Shown in pieces: positions 16,972 through 23,349 of a stretch of DNA of 64,000 nucleotides. Source of the stretch: Deltaproteobacteria bacterium (GTDB taxonomy: Bacteria; Myxococcota; Kuafuiibacteriia; Kuafuiibacteriales; Kuafuiibacteriaceae); assembly GCA_016703535.1 (NCBI GenBank), contig JADJBV010000001.1, positions 5,322,001-5,386,000 of the forward strand, in the 5' to 3' direction. The notes under the pieces were generated by a model. It did no database searches, was not told where the DNA came from, and worked only from the letters and a program-made list of their open reading frames with translations. Both the position numbers and the translations under genes were made by a program. Every line of letters starts with the position of its first letter. Position 1 is the stretch's first letter.

Positions 16972-19900
16972 CTAGACGCCGACGATCACGCGGGCTTGGA
17001 GGATGTAGAGCTGGCCCTTCTCCACCGCCCACTCCACGTCGACCGCGTGCTGTTGGCCGGGCTCGATCTGAGTATGGAAGGCCCGCTCGATCGCCAAGAC
17101 CGCGGCCTTCAGTTGGGCGGCCAACCTGGGGCTCAGGAGGTTGGTGGGGGTCTGACCGAGCACACCTTCTTCGGCGGGGCCCCCTTCCACGCCGCCACCG
17201 GTGCCCTTCACCGCTTGATAACTGACCTGGCCGTAGCCGCCCTTGTCGCCCCGGGAGATCGCGACACCGCTCAGCTGAGCGTCGAGGGATCGTTGGGCCA
17301 AGACCGACGGCCACACCTCATTCGGGCCGATGCCAGCGGCTTGGTTGCCGGCCACCGCCCCCGGGTTGAAGGCCGAGGCGATCACCCCGATCAACCCCAA
17401 CAACCGTTCCGCGCCGGTCCGGCAATTGGGGAAGGAGTCGTATTGGCCAGCGCCACTTTTGTACGGCCGATCTTCGCCGGTGAAGCTGGAGCGTAAGATC
17501 CAGGGTGCGGGCCCGGCGAGGCCTGGCGCTTTGGCGAGCTGGGCCAAGAGCCGGCGCCCTTCGGCGTTGGGTTTGCCGGCGGTCAACAGGTGTTCCTGGA
17601 GGGACCGCTTCACCTCGGCCTGGGCCGCGGCGAGGCGACGAGGGGTCGGTGCTTGCAAGGCAACTTGCCAACGATCGAACAACGTCCCCCGCCCGCTCGG
17701 GCACGCGCGCAAGAGCTCGGCGACGGCGAAGGGCGGCACCACCGCGCCGGGCAAGATCTTCACGCCCAGTTGGGCCAGCTCGGGGACCTTCGACAAGGCC
17801 ACCAACACCGCGCCTTTTTCGCCGGCCACCTGGCGGACCTGATCGAGCGGTCGATCCTCGAGGGCGGCGAAGGGGACCGGGCCACCCAAGTGCAAGTTAT
17901 CTTGCAGATCCGGCACCAAAAGCTGAATGGTGCGCTCCGGTCGATCCGGGTGGACCTTCACCTCCTTGCGACCGGCCAAGATCCGCTGACCTTCGGCGTT
18001 GGTCCCGTAACTCTCCACGTTGAGGTTGAAGCCGGGCTGGAGCCGGGGCACGTCCGCGGCCGTCAGGAGCCCCGCTTCAATCGCCGCGCCGAGGGGCTTG
18101 ATCACGAAGTTGCCCGGGCGATCGTCGACGTAGACGCCACCCTCACGCTTGACCCGATCGAAGAAGGTCCGGACCGCGTGGCCCAAGTTGGGCAAGCCCA
18201 AGGCCGAAACCGCGTGGCCTTTGGCGTAGACGCTGAGGTGGCTGTAGCCCGGGCCGGCCTCCTTGGCGTCGACGATCAGCCCGCCGCCGTAGACCAAGTT
18301 TTTGCCGGGTGCGCCCTGGACCACACACAGATCATTGGGCCCGGGCCGATAACGGGCCAGGGCCTCGGGGGTCTTGGCGACCAACACCCGCTGATAGACT
18401 CGCGGCCCCACCGCGTTGAGCACCCGGGCCCCTTCGATGAGCCGGATCTCGTCGGGGCCGACCTCCGCCTTGAGGCCCAAGGTCATGCCCCGCTGGGCCA
18501 GGCCCAACAAAGCGTGGAGCGCGCTCTCCTTGATCAGGTTATCGGGCAACTCGGGATCGAGCCGCACGTCGAGGCCCCCAAAGTGAATGGCCGCCTCTCG
18601 CCTTCGGATCGCGCCTCGGATCGCGTCACTACATTCGGTCGCCGCCGCGTAGAGTTCGATCGAGAGGGCCCGGAGTTCGTCGGCGGTGATGGACCCGACG
18701 GCGATCTTTTGATCGAGGGTCCGGGCCAAACTCTGGAGGTCGGGCCCAGGCGCGGTGCGAGGCCGCACCCGCAACCCGTCGAGGCCGCTGGCCAAGGTGC
18801 CCCGCAGCGCACTCCGCAGGCCAAGCACCAGCTCCCCCAAACGTCGTTCATCGAGCTCGCCTTCGAGCCGAGACAAGGTGGCGCCCAACAGCTCGGCCGA
18901 AAGGAGCTCGAGGTCGCGATCGAGGCGCAACATCATCTGGCGCTCGAAGCCCGAAGCCGAACGATCGATGGCCTTGGCCAAGGACTGGCGGGCCCGACCC
19001 AAGGCCTCGACCTGGGCCGGGTGATCGTCCTGCTCTAAGGCGCCGATCAAGGTCGCCACGGCGTTGGTGGCCGGCCCGGCGTAGAAGAGCTGGCGCCGCA
19101 GGGTGGCCGCGTTGGGGCGTTCGCTGCAGATCGAACGATGGACCGTATGGAGCAGCTCATAGGCCTTGAGCACCCCATCCACCGACAGCCCACGCTTCAA
19201 GGTCGGCACCTTGCAGTGGGAGGTCAGCTGTTTGGCGACCGCACGTCGCAGCTGCTCGAGATCGGCGAAGGCGGGCCAGTCCGGATCCCGGGGCGGCAAC
19301 TTGTCTTGCGCTTCTTTTAGGGTCGGGGCCCGGGCCGCGGCCAACAAGGCGGAGAGGCGGTTGGTGCGGTCCGCCTTGGGCCCTTCGGTGTAGCAGAGTT
19401 CGGTCAGGTAGTGATCCACCAGCCGCGGAGTGTTGGCCGAATATTCTTTGTGGATCGCGTCGTGGAGTGAGGTCGCAAAGCCCGGGACCTTCGCGAAGAG
19501 CTCCCGATCCAGGTAGTCAGACAAGACCGCCACCGCGTTCCGCGCCGCGTAGAGCGTGTTGACCGAGCTGGTGGTCGAGCTACCGACGATCAGCCGGAGG
19601 AGGGCCCGTTCCCGCCGCGCCTCGAGATCATGGCCGCGGGGGAGTTCGGTGAGGGCCAGCCGTTGTTCGAAGGCCGCGACCACCCCCGAGCTGCCGATCC
19701 GCCCGTCGGCCTGTCGGGCCAGCGGATCTTGTTCGGGCGCGAGGGCCCCGTCCATCAACACCTCGGAGCGCCGCTGGGCCCGCTGCTGGATCAAGGTATC
19801 GAAGAGGACCTGGGCCCGCAGATCGGGATCACTGAGGTGGAGATGGGTGAGCAAGCCGTCGTTGCTCGCGTCGTGAGGGCGCGACGGATCGAGGGCGAGT

Positions 19901-20346
19901 GCCTCAGCGGCGCGGCGGGCGGCTTCCGCGCGACGTTCCGCCAAAGTGGTGAGCACCTCCGGGGTGCTCATCGGATTTTCGGACCACCTAAAGTCGAAGG
20001 GACGATCCGAGGCGACGGGCTGCCGTTCGGCTTGGTCGAGCCACTCGAGATCGCGCAGCAGGTTCTTGAGCCAACGTCCTCCGTGAGCGCGAAGCTCCGC
20101 CAACAACACGTCGCGGTCCATTCGCGCCGCCAACAACGACAACGACGAACGCCGCAGATTGACCGCCGGGCCGTCGGCGCCGTCGCCCATCTCTTGGCCG
20201 CTGCCGAGCACCTTACGGCGCGTGAAGACGTCCGCTAGGAGCTCGGCCTGGACCCCAGCGGCCACCTGCTGGCCCAGGTGGGGGGAGAGCCGAGGCGCGA
20301 CCAGCGGGATCCGGGGTCCGGTCCCTCCATTGGCCCGCACGCTCAT
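16972..20346 (-). CDS. Alpha-glucan water dikinase-like phosphohistidine/ATP-grasp protein
   Basis: A 1124-residue protein with a long alpha-helical N-terminal half of unknown fold, then a swivelling phosphohistidine segment (GPGYSHLSVYAKGHAVSALGLP, His about 702) and a C-terminal PPDK-type ATP-grasp domain (PWILRSSFTGED at about 950, ending in a DVEWA...LYILQAR signature). This order, histidine domain before a terminal ATP-grasp, is that of plant glucan water dikinases and not of PEP synthase or PPDK, which start with ATP-grasp and end with a PEP-binding barrel; that barrel is absent. I infer ATP-dependent phosphorylation of a glucan or other water-dikinase-type acceptor. Start ATG 20346 is preferred over an in-frame TTG at 20421, because the TTG would put a 20-base palindrome inside the gene. 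The ATG lies only six bases beyond a promoter-like CCGATATT, so the mRNA could be leaderless. It holds two exact GCAAG-N4-CTTGC sites. Confidence 0.75.
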   Translation of the reverse strand: MSVRANGGTGPRIPLVAPRLSPHLGQQVAAGVQAELLADVFTRRKVLGSGQEMGDGADGPAVNLRRSSLSLLAARMDRDVLLAELRAHGGRWLKNLLRDLEWLDQAERQPVASDRPFDFRWSENPMSTPEVLTTLAERRAEAARRAAEALALDPSRPHDASNDGLLTHLHLSDPDLRAQVLFDTLIQQRAQRRSEVLMDGALAPEQDPLARQADGRIGSSGVVAAFEQRLALTELPRGHDLEARRERALLRLIVGSSTTSSVNTLYAARNAVAVLSDYLDRELFAKVPGFATSLHDAIHKEYSANTPRLVDHYLTELCYTEGPKADRTNRLSALLAAARAPTLKEAQDKLPPRDPDWPAFADLEQLRRAVAKQLTSHCKVPTLKRGLSVDGVLKAYELLHTVHRSICSERPNAATLRRQLFYAGPATNAVATLIGALEQDDHPAQVEALGRARQSLAKAIDRSASGFERQMMLRLDRDLELLSAELLGATLSRLEGELDERRLGELVLGLRSALRGTLASGLDGLRVRPRTAPGPDLQSLARTLDQKIAVGSITADELRALSIELYAAATECSDAIRGAIRRREAAIHFGGLDVRLDPELPDNLIKESALHALLGLAQRGMTLGLKAEVGPDEIRLIEGARVLNAVGPRVYQRVLVAKTPEALARYRPGPNDLCVVQGAPGKNLVYGGGLIVDAKEAGPGYSHLSVYAKGHAVSALGLPNLGHAVRTFFDRVKREGGVYVDDRPGNFVIKPLGAAIEAGLLTAADVPRLQPGFNLNVESYGTNAEGQRILAGRKEVKVHPDRPERTIQLLVPDLQDNLHLGGPVPFAALEDRPLDQVRQVAGEKGAVLVALSKVPELAQLGVKILPGAVVPPFAVAELLRACPSGRGTLFDRWQVALQAPTPRRLAAAQAEVKRSLQEHLLTAGKPNAEGRRLLAQLAKAPGLAGPAPWILRSSFTGEDRPYKSGAGQYDSFPNCRTGAERLLGLIGVIASAFNPGAVAGNQAAGIGPNEVWPSVLAQRSLDAQLSGVAISRGDKGGYGQVSYQAVKGTGGGVEGGPAEEGVLGQTPTNLLSPRLAAQLKAAVLAIERAFHTQIEPGQQHAVDVEWAVEKGQLYILQARVIVGV
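17655..17668. repeat. GCAAG-N4-CTTGC palindrome (in dikinase-like gene)
   Basis: Exact copy of the dispersed palindrome, spacer GCAA. It lies in coding sequence; on the coding strand it reads as codons CAA GTT GCC TTG (Q-V-A-L). Confidence 0.8.
17891..17906. repeat. TGCAAG-N4-CTTGCA palindrome (in dikinase-like gene)
   Basis: Exact copy with 6-base arms, spacer TTAT. The coding strand reads CTG CAA GAT AAC TTG CAC (L-Q-D-N-L-H). Confidence 0.85.
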
Positions 20347-20352
20347 GTCACA

Positions 20353-20360
20353 AATATCGG
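20353..20360 (-). promoter_or_regulatory. CCGATATT promoter-like motif of the dikinase gene
   Basis: Read on the minus strand, CCGATATT ends 6 bases before the ATG at 20346. The same octamer stands upstream of both EF-hand genes. The position suggests a -10-like element and a leaderless mRNA. Confidence 0.4.
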
Positions 20361-20387
20361 ATAAGCTTTTGAAATCGTTGCCTCCGA

Positions 20388-20407
20388 TTTCTTTCGAACG
20401 AAAGAAA
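20388..20407. promoter_or_regulatory. 20-base palindromic operator candidate
   Basis: TTTCTTTCG-AA-CGAAAGAAA, perfect 9-base arms, lies midway in the divergent region between the dikinase-like gene and the first EF-hand gene. It is A+T-rich against a G+C-rich background, as expected of a regulator binding site controlling one or both genes. No regulator gene is adjacent. Confidence 0.6.
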
Positions 20408-20437
20408 CGGATGTCACGCAACCGGCGCGAAGCCCTG

Positions 20438-20445
20438 CCGATATT
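20438..20445 (+). promoter_or_regulatory. CCGATATT promoter-like motif of EF-hand gene 1
   Basis: The last base of the octamer is exactly 50 bases before the A of the ATG at 20495. The paralogue at 21922 has the same octamer at the same distance. A purine-rich ribosome binding site (CGGGGGAGAA) precedes the ATG at 20495. Confidence 0.5.
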
Positions 20446-20494
20446 GTGCGTCGCATTCGGACATCAACCTACATCTCGGGGGAGAACTGACGCC

Positions 20495-21283
20495 ATGGCT
20501 TCCAACACCAACCTTTCGCTGACCACCGTTCACCGCGCCAACCACAAGCTGATCTCGCTGCTCGAGAAGTCGGCCACCCAGGAGCCCAAGACCGGTGGCC
20601 GGGAGTGGGTCACCGGCGACAAGCGGAACATGGACACGGTCATCACCTTCAAGACCGACGGCCGCAACAAGGGCTCCCTCGAGCGCTTCACCGAGGCCAA
20701 CGGCATGGGCAAGAAAGTCTATGACGCGCTCCGCAACGCGGTCGCTTACGGTGCCCACGGTCAAGGCGAACGGGGTCTTTTGACCTTCGCCGTCTCGCCC
20801 CGGAGCCTCGCGGCCCTCGAAGGCAAACTCAACGCGATCTACGACAACCGGGACGTCGACGGGAACCGGAAGCTCGACACCGAGGAGCAGGCCGCGGTCA
20901 AGAAGACCAAAAACGGCAAGAGCACCTTGGCCGCCCTGAAGGCCCTGAGCGAGACCAAGACCACTGGCCTGCGCACCGAGCTGAAGTTCAGCAAGCAGGT
21001 CAACTTGGTCATCGACCTCCTCTACAGCAACGGCAACATCCGGGGCCCGGAACACGTGGAGGCCATCGCCGGTGAGCTCCCGGCCTCTCAGGCCAAGGCC
21101 GTGCGCCAGGCCTACTCGGCGGTCAGCCGCTACATGAGCCGCGGCGCCACCGGCGAGATGGGCTTCATCTGCATGGATCAACGGCGTGAAGTGCAGCGCG
21201 GCCTGATGCGGACCTTCGGCGCTGGCCTCGATGAGACCGAAAAGGCCATCAGCGCCCTGCGCCTGCCCCGGGCCTACGCTTGA
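20495..21283 (+). CDS. EF-hand protein, paralogue 1 of a local family
   Basis: A 262-residue cytoplasmic-looking protein with no signal peptide or membrane segment. One EF-hand loop is visible at residues 120-131 (DVDGNRKLDTEE), with Asp1, Asp3, Asn5 and Glu12 in place and Arg instead of the usual Gly at position 6. It shares long blocks with the protein encoded at 21922-22806: SLERFTEAN, LKFSKQVNLVIDLLY, NIRGPEHVEAIAGELPASQAKAV, AYSAVSRYMSRGATGEM and RGLMRTFGA. The ATG at 20495 has a good ribosome binding site. I do not recognise the family outside the EF-hand loop. The downstream gene begins at the stop codon (TTGA), suggesting coupling. Calcium-responsive signalling is only an inference. 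Confidence 0.8.
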   Translation: MASNTNLSLTTVHRANHKLISLLEKSATQEPKTGGREWVTGDKRNMDTVITFKTDGRNKGSLERFTEANGMGKKVYDALRNAVAYGAHGQGERGLLTFAVSPRSLAALEGKLNAIYDNRDVDGNRKLDTEEQAAVKKTKNGKSTLAALKALSETKTTGLRTELKFSKQVNLVIDLLYSNGNIRGPEHVEAIAGELPASQAKAVRQAYSAVSRYMSRGATGEMGFICMDQRREVQRGLMRTFGAGLDETEKAISALRLPRAYA

Positions 21284-21711
21284 GCGAACCCGAAGGAGAG
21301 GACGAACTTCGGGATGATGAGCTGAGCGGCTCCATCCCGATGCTCGACTCGACCGAGGCCTACCTCAAAGAGCTGGAGCGGATCTTTCGCGAAAACCTGG
21401 GCGCGCTTTCGTTGGTGCGTGGCAACCTGTTGATCCACGTGTTCGGCGTGGCGACGCGGATGTTCGTGACCAGCGGGCCGCGCCAAGGCATCCACGAAGA
21501 ACCCACCGACGATCCGGTGCACTTCACCTTCGCGGTGCGGCAAGGCGCCTTGCTCCAGCTCCTCGAAGAGGACGCGTCGCATCCCTTCGACCTCGGGGCC
21601 GCCAAGGCCGAAGGCGCCATCTTCGTTGAGGGTGACCCAGCGGTCTACCAACGCTTCATGGGCCTCGACAAAAAGAAGAAGAACCTGCTCTCGATCCGCA
21701 ACCTGGAATAA
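21280..21711 (+). CDS. Small acidic protein of unknown function, possibly SCP2-like
   Basis: A 143-residue protein. TTG 21280 overlaps the preceding stop (TTGA) and would allow coupled translation; the first in-frame ATG is at 21340 and would remove 20 acidic residues. The middle (VHFTFAVRQGALLQLLEED) and C-terminus (LGAAKAEGAIFVEGDPAVYQRFMGL) look like the strand-helix and GxIxxxGD part of small SCP2-type lipid carriers, but the match is weak. It sits between two paralogous EF-hand genes and is probably expressed with the first. Confidence 0.6.
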   Translation: MSEPEGEDELRDDELSGSIPMLDSTEAYLKELERIFRENLGALSLVRGNLLIHVFGVATRMFVTSGPRQGIHEEPTDDPVHFTFAVRQGALLQLLEEDASHPFDLGAAKAEGAIFVEGDPAVYQRFMGLDKKKKNLLSIRNLE

Positions 21712-21864
21712 CTGACCCCTCCCGCGTGACGCCCGACACCCACCCGGTGGCGGGTGCAGGTCCAGGCGCGCCTCAGCGCCACCATTTGCGACTTGTACGA
21801 CGATGACCCGGTCGCTGGTCCAAACACCGCGACACGCCGGCGGCGCACCCGCGGGTCGAGGCCA

Positions 21865-21872
21865 CCGATATT
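21865..21872 (+). promoter_or_regulatory. CCGATATT promoter-like motif of EF-hand gene 2
   Basis: The octamer ends 50 bases before the A of the ATG at 21922, the same spacing as in front of the paralogous gene at 20495. Confidence 0.5.
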
Positions 21873-21921
21873 GGGCCATGCCTTCCGCCATCACCCCACC
21901 TTCGGACGGAGTCGCTCAGTC

Positions 21922-22806
21922 ATGACCCACAACGGCTTTCCGCTTCAGACCGCACGATCGGCCAGTCAGAAGGTCGTCTCGATGCTCGAAAAGGCCGCGA
22001 CCGTCGAGCCCAAGATGATGGACGGACCGTGGTACGCGCCGCGCCCCCACAAAGAGTGGCCCAGCGGCAAGAGCAACAACCTGCAACCCACGGTCACCTT
22101 CCAACAGGACTACGCGTTCCAATGGGAAAATCGCGACCCCAAGCACCCACCGACCACCATCCAGGGTCAGGGGTCACTGGAGCGTTTTGCGGCGGCCAAC
22201 CGCTTGCCCCGAGAGGTCTACGAGCTGCTCCGCGTTGGGCTCAAGACCATCGCCGCGGGCAACGGCGCCGGGGGTCTCGCCCTGATGACCCTCACCCCGG
22301 CTCACCTGGCGAGCGTCGAAAAACGGATGACCCAGTACTTCGAGTTCGCGGACCGGGACCACAACGGCGTCGTCGACCCGCAGGAGTTCAGGAGGGCCCG
22401 ATCGCTGATCTCCTGGACACCCAGCCCGGCCTTGATGACCGCGATCGGGCGGTACAACACCGACCACCTGCAAGATGAGTTGCGTTTCAGCAAGCAGGTC
22501 AACTTCGTCCTGGAGTTGCTCTTCCAGAAGGGAGACATCCGGGGCCCGGACCATGTGAGGGAGCTTGCGCAAGAACTGCCTGCCCCCCAGGCCGCCGCGG
22601 TGTGGGCGGCTTATACCGAGGTCAGCCGCTACGTCAGCAAAGGCGCCACCGATCAGATGGACCACATCTGGAGAGGTGTCTTCATCCACGGCCAAAAGAC
22701 GGGCCGCCAGGAGCTGCAGCGGGCCCTGATGCGGACCTTCGGCGCCCCCAACAACCAGGCCTCCGCTTTGATCTCGGCCTTGGAGCTACCGCCAGATTTC
22801 TCGTGA
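21922..22806 (+). CDS. EF-hand protein, paralogue 2 of a local family
   Basis: A 294-residue paralogue of the protein at 20495-21283. The EF-hand loop is canonical here, residues 144-155 (DRDHNGVVDPQE). Conserved blocks with the paralogue are SLERFAAAN, LRFSKQVNFVLELLF, DIRGPDHVRELAQELPAPQAAAV, AYTEVSRYVSKGATDQM and RALMRTFGA. It has an insertion of about 25 residues near positions 35-80. No signal peptide is visible. It has its own 210-base upstream region with a promoter motif, so it is not simply the third gene of the preceding operon. It converges on the SCP2-like gene 20 bases away. Confidence 0.8.
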   Translation: MTHNGFPLQTARSASQKVVSMLEKAATVEPKMMDGPWYAPRPHKEWPSGKSNNLQPTVTFQQDYAFQWENRDPKHPPTTIQGQGSLERFAAANRLPREVYELLRVGLKTIAAGNGAGGLALMTLTPAHLASVEKRMTQYFEFADRDHNGVVDPQEFRRARSLISWTPSPALMTAIGRYNTDHLQDELRFSKQVNFVLELLFQKGDIRGPDHVRELAQELPAPQAAAVWAAYTEVSRYVSKGATDQMDHIWRGVFIHGQKTGRQELQRALMRTFGAPNNQASALISALELPPDFS

Positions 22807-22826
22807 ACGAAGGGTGGGGCCCGAGC

Positions 22827-23153
22827 TCAATCGCTCGCCAAGAGCGCCGGGACCACCACCATCCCCAGGGCGAGGTCGCCCTCCAACTCGACGCGCCCGT
22901 CGATGAGACAAGCCTCCAGCTGGGCGTAGCCGTTCCAGAGATCCTCCAGATCGGCGGCCTGCACCGTGATGGAGCAGCTGGGCCATTCGGCAGGTCCGGT
23001 GAGCAGCTGAGCCTCCTCACCCAGGATCACCTGCCAAGCCGGAGCGTCGGGCTCCTCCGACAAACGGAGCTCGATGGTCCCTGGCCCCGAGGGCAAGACA
23101 TCCAGCCTCGCCTTCAGTCCCGCTTCGATCCGCTGACGAGTCGACGCCTCCAC
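22827..23153 (-). CDS. SCP2 sterol-transfer-like domain protein
   Basis: A 108-residue single-domain protein whose pattern fits the SCP2 lipid-carrier fold: an N-terminal helix (QRIEAGLKARL), WQVILGEEAQLLTGPAEWPSCSITVQAADLEDLWNG, then LIDGRVELEGDLALGMVVV, which corresponds to the usual G-x-I-x-x-x-GD segment. Such proteins bind acyl chains or sterols. It is a stand-alone gene; the large hairpin at 23217-23316 lies just upstream. Confidence 0.7.
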   Translation of the reverse strand: MEASTRQRIEAGLKARLDVLPSGPGTIELRLSEEPDAPAWQVILGEEAQLLTGPAEWPSCSITVQAADLEDLWNGYAQLEACLIDGRVELEGDLALGMVVVPALLASD

Positions 23154-23216
23154 CTTGCAAGGCTGTAACAGGCTCCCGCCTCAACTGTCGAGTCAAGCCG
23201 GTCACCCACAGCGTCA

Positions 23217-23316
23217 ACGTGAACGTGGCCGTGGCCGTGGCCGTGGCCGTGAACGAACCAACTCAAACCGAGGTGAGGTGATGCCGGATCGGCCACGGCC
23301 ACGGCCACGTTCACGT
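23217..23316. repeat. 27-base perfect inverted repeat built from GTGGCC units
   Basis: The left arm 23217-23243 and right arm 23290-23316 are exact reverse complements, with a 46-base loop. The left arm contains tandem GTGGCC units (four from 23225 to 23248) and the right arm three GGCCAC units. It lies between the end of the secreted protein gene (23350) and the start of the SCP2-like gene (23153), both on the minus strand, so the RNA would fold into a very stable hairpin in their intercistronic region. There is no T-run. Confidence 0.85.
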
Positions 23317-23349
23317 CCACGCCGACGTTTTGGAGGGGAAGCGGGTGGG

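Noticed and set aside
20347..20421. Longer start (TTG 20421) for the dikinase-like gene
   Set aside because: It would place the 20-base palindrome and a promoter-like motif inside the coding region, and the added residues look unstructured.
22561..22580. CTTGCGCAAG palindrome as a copy of the dispersed repeat
   Set aside because: The arms are in the opposite order and have no spacer, so it is not the same element.
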